From Prevotella veroralis DSM 19559 = JCM 6290 (GTDB lineage: Bacteria > Bacteroidota > Bacteroidia > Bacteroidales > Bacteroidaceae), in contig NZ_KB898325.1 of NCBI RefSeq assembly GCF_000377625.1, positions 186,001-250,000 of the forward strand: a stretch of DNA of 64,000 bases, given 5' to 3'. Shown in pieces: positions 27,077 through 36,571 of the stretch. Position 1 is the first letter of the stretch. Each line of letters begins with the position of its first letter. A program made the position numbers and the translations under genes. The notes under the pieces are model-generated. The model did not search any database. It had not been told where the DNA came from and worked only from the letters and a program-made list of their open reading frames with translations.

Positions 27077-29338
27077 ATGTTATTTTCTAAATTACACACA
27101 TATACATCTTCACTCATTGTAGCACTCCTTATTGTATTGACGACAGTGGCTTGTTCATCAGATAAGTTTATTCCAGATGATCAATACCTACTAGATAAGG
27201 TAAAGCTACATTCAGACAACAAGGATGTGGATCAATCTCTATTGATGCAATACGTGCATCAGAAGGGCAACTCACGTTGGTTCTCATTATTTAAGGTTCC
27301 GCTCGGAACTTATGCGATGTCGGGTAAAGATTCTACGAGATGGATCAATAGAACATTGCGCAAGATGGGAGAGAAGCCTGTTGTATATGACACGTTACAG
27401 GCACGATTATCCTGTGAAGATTTAACTACAGCCATGCGAAACATGGGTTATATGAATGCTACAGTAGATATAGATAAGAAGGTAAGAGGCAAGAAACTTA
27501 CGGTTATCTACAACTTGCACTTTGGGGAACCATACATAATTGATGACTTCAAGTATGATATTCAAGATTCAGTTGTAGCGAAAGTGCTAGCCAATCATCT
27601 TAAGTTTGACATAAAGCGTCCTAGACAGTTTACAGTTACCTCTCTTGATGATGAGCGTAAACGTCTTACACATATCCTGAATGATTCAGGCTTCTATCGT
27701 TTTCATAAGGACTTTATTTATTATTCGGCTGATTCGATAAGAGGAAAGCAGCATGTCAGTGTCACGTTGCACTTGATGAAGTATGTGGAGAATAGTGATA
27801 CAACACGAACTTTGCACCCTCGATATATCATTAATAATGTTAACTTCATACCTAGTGATTCTACCGGATTCCATCTCCGCAAGAGCGTATTAGAAGACAA
27901 TACCGCCATAGAAAAAGGTAAGTACTTCTCGGCTACAGACCTACAAAACACGTATAATAACTTCTCTCGGCTAGGGGCTGTACACTACACAAACATAAAC
28001 TTCCGTGAGGTTCCACGCTATGATAGTCTGGTCATTGGGCACTCGGTTACAAAGTCGTCCACACACTATTTGGATGCTGATATCATGGTATCTAACAATA
28101 AGCCCAATACGATATCCTTTCAGCCAGAAGGTACGAATACAGCGGGCGACCTAGGTGCTGCTGTGGTATTATCCTATCAAAACCGAAACCTCTTCCGTGG
28201 CAGCGAGCACTTGAGCTTAGAGTTCCGTTCAGCCTTTGAAGCCATCAAGGGACTGGAGGGATATAAGAACAGCAACTATGAAGAGTATAGTGTGCAAGCA
28301 CGTCTTCAGTTTCCACGTCTCTTGTCGCCTTTCACATCGAAGGAGTTTAGACGACGTAGTAATGCTACCACAGAGGTAGCTGTTAGTTGGAATCTCCAGA
28401 ACCGACCGGAGTTCCATCGCCGAGTCTTCAATGGTGCATGGAAGTATCATTGGATGAATATCCCACACCATCTCACGTATGACTTCGATCTCTTAAATCT
28501 CAGTTACGTATATATGCCGTGGATAAGCGAGACGTTTAAGCACAACTATCTCGATAATGCTACGACCCGCAATGCAATTCTCAGATACAATTATCAAGAT
28601 TTGTTTATTGTTCGCACAGGCTTTGGTATCAATTATAGCAGCCGTAGTCACGCTTTCCGAGGTAGGATAGAGCTCGCTGGTAACATCCTGAATGGGCTTG
28701 GTGGGCTCTTTAAGTTCAAAGAGAACAGTCTGGGTAAACGTACCTTATTTAACATTGCTTATGCACAGTATGCTAAGTTCGACTTTGACTACACGCAGAT
28801 ATTACGTTTCGATGGGCGTAATACATTAGTTCTACATGGGGGATTGGGTATTGCTTATCCGTATGGTAACAGTACGATACTACCTTTTGAGAAGCGGTAT
28901 TTCTCCGGAGGAGCTAATTCCGTACGAGGCTGGAGCGTCAGAGAGCTAGGCCCAGGTAAGTTTAGAGGCGTTGATGGTAGGATAGACTTTATTAATCAAA
29001 CGGGAGATATGAAGTTAGATCTTAATGCTGAATATCGCACGCATCTATTCTGGAAGTTCGATGGCGCAGCATTTATCGATGCTGGTAATATATGGACACT
29101 GCGTGATTACGCCAATCAGCCGGGAGGTCAATTCCATTTCTGGGACTTCTACAAGCAGATCGCCGTAGCCTACGGACTGGGATTAAGGTTGAACTTCGAC
29201 TACTTTGTGTTGCGTCTCGATGGTGGTATGAAGGCTATCAACCCAGCATACACAACTACTGCCGAGCATTATACCCTGTGGCACCCCAATCTTAAACGTG
29301 ACTTCACTTTCCATTTTGCCGTTGGCCTCCCGTTCTAA
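27077..29338 (+). CDS. tamL: TamL-type BamA-superfamily outer-membrane lipoprotein
   Basis: The ATG at 27077 is preferred to the GTG at 27032 because it starts a lipoprotein signal with lipobox TVAC (Cys26); this gives 753 residues. POTRA-like repeats occupy about 30-400, and a 16-strand BamA-type barrel fills the C-terminal half, with the family motif VRGWSVRELGPG and a final aromatic (VGLPF). TamL replaces TamA in Bacteroidota and works with TamB to assemble or lipidate the outer membrane. tamB is not next to it here. The gene diverges from the TrmH gene. Confidence 0.9.
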   Translation: MLFSKLHTYTSSLIVALLIVLTTVACSSDKFIPDDQYLLDKVKLHSDNKDVDQSLLMQYVHQKGNSRWFSLFKVPLGTYAMSGKDSTRWINRTLRKMGEKPVVYDTLQARLSCEDLTTAMRNMGYMNATVDIDKKVRGKKLTVIYNLHFGEPYIIDDFKYDIQDSVVAKVLANHLKFDIKRPRQFTVTSLDDERKRLTHILNDSGFYRFHKDFIYYSADSIRGKQHVSVTLHLMKYVENSDTTRTLHPRYIINNVNFIPSDSTGFHLRKSVLEDNTAIEKGKYFSATDLQNTYNNFSRLGAVHYTNINFREVPRYDSLVIGHSVTKSSTHYLDADIMVSNNKPNTISFQPEGTNTAGDLGAAVVLSYQNRNLFRGSEHLSLEFRSAFEAIKGLEGYKNSNYEEYSVQARLQFPRLLSPFTSKEFRRRSNATTEVAVSWNLQNRPEFHRRVFNGAWKYHWMNIPHHLTYDFDLLNLSYVYMPWISETFKHNYLDNATTRNAILRYNYQDLFIVRTGFGINYSSRSHAFRGRIELAGNILNGLGGLFKFKENSLGKRTLFNIAYAQYAKFDFDYTQILRFDGRNTLVLHGGLGIAYPYGNSTILPFEKRYFSGGANSVRGWSVRELGPGKFRGVDGRIDFINQTGDMKLDLNAEYRTHLFWKFDGAAFIDAGNIWTLRDYANQPGGQFHFWDFYKQIAVAYGLGLRLNFDYFVLRLDGGMKAINPAYTTTAEHYTLWHPNLKRDFTFHFAVGLPF

Positions 29339-29412
29339 CAATATGTAGAGTAAACAGGATAATTAATTATTCATAAATACTAGGCTAATGGTCGCCAAAG
29401 GTGATAATAGGC

Positions 29413-29443
29413 TTTGTCTATTAAAATACTTTTGTTACATTTG
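29413..29443 (+). promoter_or_regulatory. Promoter for the MBL-fold hydrolase gene
   Basis: TTTG (29413-29416), a 19-bp spacer, and TACATTTG (29436-29443). Because the -33 box covers the upstream in-frame start at 29414, translation must begin at the ATG at 29462. Confidence 0.75.
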
Positions 29444-29461
29444 CCTAAAACTAAGGAAATA

Positions 29462-30265
29462 ATGTTGAGATTTCTATCTTTTGGTAGTGGTAGTAGTGGT
29501 AATTGCTATTTGCTTTATACGGATACAGATTGTCTTATGATTGATTGTGGCGTTGGTGTTCGCTCTCTTAAAAAGTCATTTCATAACTACGGGCTACAAA
29601 TGCAAATGGTACATAACATTCTCATTACACATGACCATGCCGACCACGTAAAGTCTGTTGGATCAATAAGCGGTGACCTGCGATTACCCGTATATACAAC
29701 AAGTGAGGTTCATGCTGGGATTAGTCGGAACTGGTGTGTTCGACGTAAGATTGACCATGAACTTGCACGCGAATTAGTAAAGAATGAGGAGGTACAGATC
29801 GGCGAGTTTTATGTTACTCCGTTCACTGTTCCCCATGACAGCAGTGACTGTGTAGGCTATTCTATTAGGCATGATGATATATGCTTCACGTTAGTAACCG
29901 ATTGCGGACATATAACCGACGACATAGCTCATTACGTTTCTATCTCTAATTATCTGGTAATTGAAGCCAACCACGAACCGGGGAAACTTGCCTCTGGCCC
30001 TTACCCTCCCCACCTGAAGGAACGTATCGGTGGACCGAATGGTCACCTCAGTAATGAAGCATGTGCGAATGCTTTGGTAGATAATGCCTCACCTTGCTTA
30101 CGTCATGTTTGGCTTTGCCACTTGAGTGATGAGAACAATCATCCCGAATTAGCTAAGAAGACGATAAAGTCTGTGTTGCGCGACAAGGGAATTATAGCAG
30201 GAAAAGATTTCATGCTTGACGTGTTGAAGCGTAAGACACCTAGCGAAGTATTCAATTTGATATAA
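29462..30265 (+). CDS. MBL-fold metallo-hydrolase, WalJ/YycJ-like
   Basis: 267 residues from the ATG at 29462. It begins LRFLSFGSGSSGNCYLL, the hallmark of the WalJ/YycJ (VicX) group. THDHADH supplies the metal-binding histidines. Further metal ligands are in VPHDSSDCVGY and DCGHI, then NHEP, GHLSNE and LCHLSDENNHPE. These proteins are proposed exonucleases or hydrolases linked to cell-wall or DNA maintenance. It has its own promoter, and a terminator follows. Confidence 0.92.
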   Translation: MLRFLSFGSGSSGNCYLLYTDTDCLMIDCGVGVRSLKKSFHNYGLQMQMVHNILITHDHADHVKSVGSISGDLRLPVYTTSEVHAGISRNWCVRRKIDHELARELVKNEEVQIGEFYVTPFTVPHDSSDCVGYSIRHDDICFTLVTDCGHITDDIAHYVSISNYLVIEANHEPGKLASGPYPPHLKERIGGPNGHLSNEACANALVDNASPCLRHVWLCHLSDENNHPELAKKTIKSVLRDKGIIAGKDFMLDVLKRKTPSEVFNLI

Positions 30266-30305
30266 TCCATCCCTCTCTCTATCTCCTCATAGGATTAAGA
30301 AACAT

Positions 30306-30338
30306 AAGAGCCTCTTCTGTATATCAGACGGGGCTCTT
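30306..30338 (+). terminator. Terminator after the MBL-fold gene
   Basis: AAGAGCC and GGCTCTT close a longer imperfect stem followed by a T-rich run. Confidence 0.65.
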
Positions 30339-30414
30339 CTCGTATTCTATAGGTACTTCTCTAGCTCGCTTATAGCGTATTGTCAGAAATATGACGTCAT
30401 TTCTAATCAAATAT

Positions 30415-30792
30415 GGGGGTGTGTCAAAATGGACATATCCTCTTTTTTAAAGAAATGGTCAACCCTTTTTCGTGAAAATGGTCAACCCTTTTCGTGAAAA
30501 TGGTTAATCCTTTTTGTGGAAAAGGTCAACCCTTTTTGTGAAAAAGGTCAACCCTTTTTGTGAAAAAGGTCAACCCTTTTTGTGAAAAAGGTCAACCTTT
30601 TCTGTGGAAAAGGTCAACCCTTTCTGAGAAAACAGTCAACTCTTTCTGAAAAAACAGTCGACTATTTTTAAAAATTAGTCGACTATTTTTGAAAATCAGT
30701 CGACTGTTTTGATAAGAACTGTTGACCCTTTTTGTGGATAGAGTAAGTTTTAGAAATAAAAAGAGAGGATGTGTCTATTTTGACACACCCTC
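30415..30792. repeat. Intergenic array C with 34-bp terminal inverted repeats
   Basis: A 378-bp unit between convergent genes. The left end (30415-30448) begins GGGGGTGTGTCAAAAT and the right end (30758-30792) ends ATTTTGACACACCCTC. Extended over 34 bp, the ends are inverted repeats with about three mismatches. Inside are 13 units with core GTCAACCCTTTTTGTG at 30458, 30481, 30503, 30525, 30547, 30569, 30591, 30613, 30635, 30657, 30678, 30699 and 30721, spaced 21-23 bp, mostly 22. The core drifts from GTCAAC through palindromic GTCGAC to inverted GTTGAC. It looks like a miniature mobile element or a very large RNA hairpin. Confidence 0.85.
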
Positions 30793-30830
30793 ATCTGTCT
30801 GAGAACTAAGAGACTACAGCCGAGTTGTGA

Positions 30831-31007
30831 CTATGCTAACTCTGATAATTCAAGCCATCTCAGCTCGAGTTCATCTAGCTCATCCTTTAGTAATGGTAGG
30901 CGTTTACTCTTCTCTGTCAGCTCATCTACGGATAATTTACCCGAGCATAATTCCTCTTCTAGCTGCTTACGCTCCTCTTCTAACACACTAATTTTCTCCG
31001 TAAGCTA
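30831..31007 (-). pseudogene. Detached C-terminal coiled-coil of the ABC-F protein beyond an in-frame UAG
   Basis: Past the TAG at 31007-31005 the same frame stays open for 57 codons to a second TAG at 30833-30831. It encodes LTEKISVLEEERKQLEEEL, then SGKLSVDELTEKSKRL, and ends RWLELSELA. This is the standard C-terminal helical hairpin of Uup-like ABC-F proteins. The upstream gene therefore lost this end through one nonsense change, a sequencing error, or a suppressed codon. Confidence 0.8.
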
Positions 31008-32615
31008 CTCATATTCCCACTTCTCCTTAAAGGTCATCTTGCGCTTTTCGTTGTGGGAGTTATTGCTCTTAGGCTCATTATTCGTCGGTTTCTTTATAGG
31101 CTTTTGCAGATTCTCCTCCTTAGACTTCATCTTTTGGTAATCACGATATTGCGTGTAATTGCCTGGGAAGTCTTGTATTTCGCCCTCGCCTTTGAAGACA
31201 AGCAGATGGTCTACGACTTTATCCATGAAATATCTGTCATGCGAAACAACGATAACACAACCCGGGAAGTCTTGTAGATACTCCTCAAGTATTTGCAAGG
31301 TTTGTATATCAAGGTCGTTAGTTGGCTCATCCAATACGAGGAAGTTCGGGTTCTTCATAAGTACCGTGCAGAGATACAGCTTGCGTTTCTCGCCTCCCGA
31401 GAGCTTGTACACATAGTTATGCTGCTCTTCAGGTGAGAAGAGAAAGTAGTTCAGGAATTGAGAAGCAGTCATGTGCTTTCCGCCGCCCATGTCAATGTAA
31501 TCGGCTATATCGGTGATGATGTCAATAACCTTCTGATCGTCTCGGAACTTTAGTCCATCCTGTGAGAAGTAACCGAAACGCACGGTCTCTCCTATGTCGA
31601 ATCGTCCGCTATCTGGAGCAACCTTACCAAGAAGCATCTTGACAAACGTGGACTTTCCTGTGCCATTGTTACCCACGATACCCATCTTCTCAAAGCGGGC
31701 AAAGTTATAATAGAAGTCGTTGAGGATAACCTTCTCATCAAACTTCTTAGATACATATTGGCATTCGAAGATCTTACTACCTATATAAACGTTAGAAGAC
31801 TTTAGTCTTACTTGTCGCTCTTCTATGCGTTGCTTTGCCTTAGCTTCTAACTCATAGAAAGCCTCTTCACGATAACGCGCTTTGTGACCACGTGCTTGTG
31901 GCATGCGGCGCATCCACTCCAATTCCGTACGATAGAGATTATTGGCACGTGCTATTTCGGCGCGTGTGTTGTCGATACGCTCCTGGCGTTTCTCTAGATA
32001 ATAGGAATAATTGCCACGATAGGTGTAGATGGTCTTATTGTCTAGTTCGAGTATCGTGTTACACACGTTGTCAAGGAAATAGCGGTCGTGTGTAACCATG
32101 AAAATTGTCTTATTACCACGCGACAGATAGCCCTCAAGCCATTCTATCATCTCTAGGTCTAGGTGGTTGGTTGGCTCATCTAGTATGAGGAAGTCGGGCT
32201 CTAATATCAAGACATTAGCTAATGCTACACGCTTCTGCTGACCTCCGCTTAATTGCCCCATTGGCTGGTATAGGTCGGTGAGCTTTAGCATTGTGAGAAT
32301 CTGCTTAGCCTTTAATATTCTCTCTGGGTTCCCTTCATGATTAAAGCAGGCGTCTAACACGCTTTCCTCTGGGTCGAACTTGGGACTTTGCTCTAAGAAT
32401 CCTACACGTAAGTCATTACGATAGATAATAGAACCTGCGTCATGACTCTCTTTTCCCGTTAGGATAGAAAGTAGGGTAGACTTCCCCGTGCCATTCTGTG
32501 CGACCAACCCGACGTGTTGACCTTCTGCTATTGAGAATGAAATATCTTTGAATAGAACTTGTGCTCCAAAGCTCTTGGTCAGGTTTTGGACATCAAGGTA
32601 AGGTATCTGTGCCAT
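31005..32615 (-). CDS. ABC-F family ATPase, truncated by an amber codon
   Basis: 536 residues to the TAG; the full frame would be 593. It has two ABC domains with Walker A loops NGTGKSTLL and NGTGKSTFV, signatures LSGGQQKRV and LSGGEKRKL, and DEPTNHLD and DEPTNDLD, joined by a charged linker. ABC-F proteins act on the ribosome, or in Uup-like cases on DNA-related processes; they are not transporters. The annotated end KWEYE falls just before the C-terminal coiled coil, which is still intact past the stop. The gene lies 11 bp after ysxC and is probably co-transcribed with it. Confidence 0.92.
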   Translation of the reverse strand: MAQIPYLDVQNLTKSFGAQVLFKDISFSIAEGQHVGLVAQNGTGKSTLLSILTGKESHDAGSIIYRNDLRVGFLEQSPKFDPEESVLDACFNHEGNPERILKAKQILTMLKLTDLYQPMGQLSGGQQKRVALANVLILEPDFLILDEPTNHLDLEMIEWLEGYLSRGNKTIFMVTHDRYFLDNVCNTILELDNKTIYTYRGNYSYYLEKRQERIDNTRAEIARANNLYRTELEWMRRMPQARGHKARYREEAFYELEAKAKQRIEERQVRLKSSNVYIGSKIFECQYVSKKFDEKVILNDFYYNFARFEKMGIVGNNGTGKSTFVKMLLGKVAPDSGRFDIGETVRFGYFSQDGLKFRDDQKVIDIITDIADYIDMGGGKHMTASQFLNYFLFSPEEQHNYVYKLSGGEKRKLYLCTVLMKNPNFLVLDEPTNDLDIQTLQILEEYLQDFPGCVIVVSHDRYFMDKVVDHLLVFKGEGEIQDFPGNYTQYRDYQKMKSKEENLQKPIKKPTNNEPKSNNSHNEKRKMTFKEKWEYE

Positions 32616-32626
32616 GTGTTTGGGGG

Positions 32627-33226
32627 TTATTCCAGTGTTGCGTTTATCTGGTCTATGTAATCGAGTACCTCATCCCGCCCAGTCTTGTCTTCTGACGAGG
32701 TGATAAAGTAAGGAGGTAATACTTCCCATCTGTCTTGCAGCTTTTTCATCCATAGCAATGCGTTAGACTTAGCCTTTGCAGGTGATAGCTTATCAGCTTT
32801 AGTGAAGATAATAGAGAAGGGGACGTTGCTCTCTCCCAACCAATCAACAAACTCACGGTCTATCTTCTGCTGCTCATGGCGAATATCAATGAGAACAAAC
32901 ACATTGACGAGTTGTTTGCGCTGTAGAATGTATTGCGCTATCATCTGCTCCAGCTTGTTACGCACCGTCTTAGAGTTCTTTGCATAACCATAGCCAGGGA
33001 GGTCAACCAAATACCATTCATTATTAATGATGAAGTGGTTGATGAGTAAAGTCTTACCAGGCTTAGCCGATGTCTTTGCCAAGCCTTTATGGTTGCATAA
33101 CATATTAATAAGACTTGATTTGCCTACGTTAGACCGCCCTATAAACGCATATTCTGCCTTTGTATCATCAGGACATTTGGCTAGACTCGGCGATGATATA
33201 GTGAATTCTGATTTCTTAATTATCAT
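32627..33226 (-). CDS. ysxC: Ribosome-biogenesis GTPase YsxC/EngB
   Basis: 199 residues, the usual length for this GTPase needed for large-subunit assembly. G1 is GRSNVGKSS (30-38), G2 is around KTLLINHF, G3 is DLPGYG, G4 is TKADK, and G5 is SSEDKTG. It lies upstream of the ABC-F gene in a probable two-gene operon, and a -7 box is at 33270-33263. It diverges from the Gfo/Idh oxidoreductase gene. Confidence 0.95.
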   Translation of the reverse strand: MIIKKSEFTISSPSLAKCPDDTKAEYAFIGRSNVGKSSLINMLCNHKGLAKTSAKPGKTLLINHFIINNEWYLVDLPGYGYAKNSKTVRNKLEQMIAQYILQRKQLVNVFVLIDIRHEQQKIDREFVDWLGESNVPFSIIFTKADKLSPAKAKSNALLWMKKLQDRWEVLPPYFITSSEDKTGRDEVLDYIDQINATLE

Positions 33227-33262
33227 TCTGATTTATATGTGATGAGTGTATCTTTCTTGTTG

Positions 33263-33321
33263 CAAAGATACTAAAAACTTAAGAGCTAGGACTGGTAGTT
33301 GATAGTTTTTTAGTAATTTTG
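33263..33321. promoter_or_regulatory. Divergent -7 boxes between ysxC and the oxidoreductase gene
   Basis: TATCTTTG on the minus strand (33270-33263) and TAATTTTG on the plus strand (33314-33321), 18 bp before the ATG at 33339. Confidence 0.6.
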
Positions 33322-33338
33322 CAGTAAAACTAAGAGCA

Positions 33339-34322
33339 ATGAAGCAAATCAATTGGGGATTTATAGGATGTGGTGAAGTCACGGAGAAGAAGTCTGGTCC
33401 AGCGTTTAATGAGGTTATGGGCTCACATGTAGTAGCAGTCTTCAGTCGTAGCGAACTGAAGGCACGTTCTTATGCCGAACGCCATAATATTAGAAAATGG
33501 TATACAGATGCGCAGGAGTTGGTTGATGATCCAGACGTGAATGCGGTATATATTGCAACGCCACCTTCTGCCCATGCCACATTTGCTATTATGGCAATGC
33601 GTGCTGGTAAGCCCTGTTACATAGAGAAGCCACTAGCTGCGTCTTACGAGGATTGTGTTCGCATCAACCGTATTTCTGAACAGACTAACGTCCCTTGTTT
33701 CGTTGCTTATTACCGCCGTTATCTCCCGTACTTCCAAAAGGTAAAGGAGATTATAGATAATGGTACAATCGGGAATATCCTAACCGTGCAAGTACGCTTT
33801 GCCGTCCCACCGCGTGATCTGGATTATAAGAGCAATGTGCAACATCCGTGGCGATTACAATCGAATATCTCTGGTGGTGGATACTTTTATGACTTAGCTC
33901 CTCACCAGTTAGACTTGCTTCAGAACTTCTTTGGTATTATTGTTAAGGCACATGGTTATACAGCTAACCGAGCTGGACTTTATGATGTTGAAGACACAGT
34001 AAATGCTGTTTTCCGTTTCGAGAATGGTCTCACTGGCAGCGGTGCTTGGTGCTTTGTTGCCCATGAGAGTGCGCGTGAGGATCATATTGAGGTTTATAGG
34101 ACAAAGGGACGTCTGTCGTTCTCCGTCTATACATACACGCCCATCCACCTATGTACAAGTGAGGGCGAAAAGGATATAGAAGTAGCCAATCCGCCTTACG
34201 TTCAGTTACCAATCATTAAGTCCGTCATAGAAGATATGCAGGGATATGGTTCCTGCGATTGTACAAGTATCAGTGCGACCCCAACAAACTGGGTGATAGA
34301 TCGTATTCTTGGTAAGATATAG
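33339..34322 (+). CDS. Gfo/Idh/MocA-family oxidoreductase
   Basis: 327 residues. The N-terminal Rossmann fold starts WGFIGCGEVTEKKSGPAF, and the family EKPLA motif (CYIEKPLAASYEDC) contributes the conserved lysine. The C-terminal alpha/beta domain has GGGYFYDLAPHQLDLL with the His often used in catalysis. Substrate is likely a sugar or cyclitol; it cannot be fixed further. It lies just before the DUF4421 gene on the same strand. Confidence 0.92.
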   Translation: MKQINWGFIGCGEVTEKKSGPAFNEVMGSHVVAVFSRSELKARSYAERHNIRKWYTDAQELVDDPDVNAVYIATPPSAHATFAIMAMRAGKPCYIEKPLAASYEDCVRINRISEQTNVPCFVAYYRRYLPYFQKVKEIIDNGTIGNILTVQVRFAVPPRDLDYKSNVQHPWRLQSNISGGGYFYDLAPHQLDLLQNFFGIIVKAHGYTANRAGLYDVEDTVNAVFRFENGLTGSGAWCFVAHESAREDHIEVYRTKGRLSFSVYTYTPIHLCTSEGEKDIEVANPPYVQLPIIKSVIEDMQGYGSCDCTSISATPTNWVIDRILGKI

Positions 34323-34364
34323 AAGCCTTACTATATTTACATATTATTCAAATCCGTGTTATCA

Positions 34365-35552
34365 ATGAATCTGCTTATTAATCGTTGTGTTATGTTATCA
34401 TTCCTCTTGTTCTTCATGGGAATAGGGATAGCGAATGCACATACTTCTACAAGGGCAGTTGGTAACCTGGAACACACACTTGACACGATACGCTGGATGC
34501 GAGTAGATTCTAGTGCTTATAGGAATAAGACGGAATACCATAAGAAGAGAAAGACTGGCTATAAGTTCAATGACATAGACACAAGCTATATTGAGCCACA
34601 GCGATATAACTTCACAACAATGTTGCAGAATACGAACACTTACGAGGTGTATCGTATAGCGAGCGATAAAGGGCAAAGCATTACCTTTGCACCAGAAGCT
34701 AACATCCGTATCGGACCTTATTTCGGGTGGCGTTGGATATTTCTTGGCTATACCGTTGATATAACTCACTTATTGCAGAAAAGCAATGATAAACGCAGGC
34801 AGGAATATGATTTGAGTCTGTATAGTTCTATGTTAGGCATTGATATCTATTATCGGAGAACTGGCAACGATTATAAGATACGGCAGCTCTATCTGGGTGA
34901 AGGTATCAACACTGATCCCATAAGGGGGACTGGTTACGACGGCTTAACGTCGAGTATTAGAGGCTTTAATCTCTATTATATCTTCAATCATAGACGCTTC
35001 TCATATCCCGCAGCATTCAGCCAGAGCACCATACAGCGTCGCTCGGCTGGTAGTCCATTGTTGGGCATCGGATACACAAGGCATACATTGGAAGCCAATT
35101 GGAAGGAACTAGCCGACCTAGTAAGCTGTAGATTAGGGAATCATGTTAAAGTGGATAGCACCTTGATGTTCGATAAGATCAAGTACACGGATGTCTCCGT
35201 CAGTGGAGGTTATGCTTACAACTGGGTCTTTGCTCACAACTGGCTTCTTGCTAGTTCGTTGTCCGTTGCCTTAGCTTATAAGCAGAGCTCGGGTGATTTG
35301 CCCCACGAGCGTTTCTCATTCAGCGACTTCAAGTTCAGTAATATCAATATAGACGGTATTGGAAGATTCGGGTTAGTATGGAACAATAGTAAGTGGTACG
35401 CTGGTATGAGCATGATATTCCATGCCTATAACTATCGGCGCAGCAACTTCTCAACAAATAACTTCTTTGGTAGTGTCAATCTCTATGTAGGCTTTAACTT
35501 TGGAAAGAGGAAGGCGAAAAAGAAGGAAGGTTATCAAGAACAGAAAGAATAA
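34365..35552 (+). CDS. DUF4421 family outer-membrane protein
   Basis: About 395 residues from the ATG at 34365 (a GTG at 34356 is the longer alternative). A signal peptide ends near IANAH. The mature part has many beta strands and the DUF4421 hallmarks GPYFGWRWIFLGYTVD and DLSLYSSMLGIDIYYRRTGNDYKI, so it should be a barrel-type outer-membrane protein of unknown role. Its stop overlaps the start of the DUF1460 gene within a few bases, so these are co-translated neighbours. Confidence 0.88.
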   Translation: MNLLINRCVMLSFLLFFMGIGIANAHTSTRAVGNLEHTLDTIRWMRVDSSAYRNKTEYHKKRKTGYKFNDIDTSYIEPQRYNFTTMLQNTNTYEVYRIASDKGQSITFAPEANIRIGPYFGWRWIFLGYTVDITHLLQKSNDKRRQEYDLSLYSSMLGIDIYYRRTGNDYKIRQLYLGEGINTDPIRGTGYDGLTSSIRGFNLYYIFNHRRFSYPAAFSQSTIQRRSAGSPLLGIGYTRHTLEANWKELADLVSCRLGNHVKVDSTLMFDKIKYTDVSVSGGYAYNWVFAHNWLLASSLSVALAYKQSSGDLPHERFSFSDFKFSNINIDGIGRFGLVWNNSKWYAGMSMIFHAYNYRRSNFSTNNFFGSVNLYVGFNFGKRKAKKKEGYQEQKE

Positions 35553-35555
35553 GTG

Positions 35556-36530
35556 ATGAAACAGAAGTATAGCATAATAGGGCTGTTCCTCATGACATTG
35601 ACTGCGTGTGGAGCTAAGACAATAGAAAATAAGCATAAACAGCAGGGGGGAGTGGCTGAAAAGATAGAAGATAGTTCAGTAAGTGTCGAACATCATGCGG
35701 ACAAAGACGCCTTACCTGCTTATATTGATTCTTATTCTAAAGCAGACAGTGCGTTGGTATGTGGTATCTTACGGGATATGGTGGCACAAAGGCATAGTCT
35801 ATCACATGAGGAGCTTATCCTCACGATAGCCCGCAAGTTTATAGGTGTTCCTTATGTTGCGCATACGTTGGATAAGAATGATGAGGAAAGGCTTGTCGTC
35901 AATTTACATGGCTTAGATTGCACCACCTATGTTGAGGCTGTGGCGGCTCTAACGCTATGTGCTGAGCGAGGCAAGCATAAGTTCTCTGATTACGTACATC
36001 AACTAGAATTGATTCGTTATCGTGGTGGTAAGATGAGCTACGTGAACCGTCTCCACTATTTCCATTGGTGGTTGGAGGACAATGTGCGCATGGGATTTGT
36101 CAAAGAGATCAACACGCCTAACCCACCTTTTACAGCGGTACAAACATTGAAAATAAACTATATGAGCCTTAACGCAAAGGCGTATGATATGCTAAAGAAT
36201 AACCCGAGGCGTGTGGCTGAACTCAAGAAATTAGAAGATGCTAGTAACGGAACAAAGGTGCGCTATATCCCTACAGCCTTACTGAATAATAACAACGAGT
36301 TGCGAGAGGTTATCCATGATGGCGACATCATAGCTATCGTGACTAACAAGCGGGAACTCGATACAACTCATCTCGGCTTTGCCGTTTGGCATGATGATGG
36401 ACTCCATCTCATGAATGCCTCCAGTCTTAAGAAGAACGGCAATAGAGTGGTGGAGCCTACCGAAACTTTCTATCAGTATATGACATCACGACCATCGAAT
36501 ATCGGTATTCGTGTTGCTAGAATCAAATAA
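35556..36530 (+). CDS. DUF1460 lipoprotein, N-acetylmuramoyl-L-alanine amidase-like
   Basis: About 324 residues. The lipobox LTLTAC puts the lipid on Cys18. The DUF1460 domain, an NlpC/P60-related cysteine amidase fold, spans the rest: LDCTTYVEAV carries the likely nucleophile Cys, and TTHLGFAVWHDDGLHLMNASS holds the histidine region. It should cut muropeptides in the periplasm or at the outer membrane. It is tightly linked to the DUF4421 gene and the downstream sodium symporter, which suggests uptake of cell-wall fragments; that link is inferred. Confidence 0.87.
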   Translation: MKQKYSIIGLFLMTLTACGAKTIENKHKQQGGVAEKIEDSSVSVEHHADKDALPAYIDSYSKADSALVCGILRDMVAQRHSLSHEELILTIARKFIGVPYVAHTLDKNDEERLVVNLHGLDCTTYVEAVAALTLCAERGKHKFSDYVHQLELIRYRGGKMSYVNRLHYFHWWLEDNVRMGFVKEINTPNPPFTAVQTLKINYMSLNAKAYDMLKNNPRRVAELKKLEDASNGTKVRYIPTALLNNNNELREVIHDGDIIAIVTNKRELDTTHLGFAVWHDDGLHLMNASSLKKNGNRVVEPTETFYQYMTSRPSNIGIRVARIK

Positions 36531-36571
36531 ACAGAATACACGGGAACTAATCTCCTCATTTTATCTACATC

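Noticed and set aside
29414..29461. Upstream start for the MBL-fold gene
   Set aside because: It falls within the -33 promoter box.
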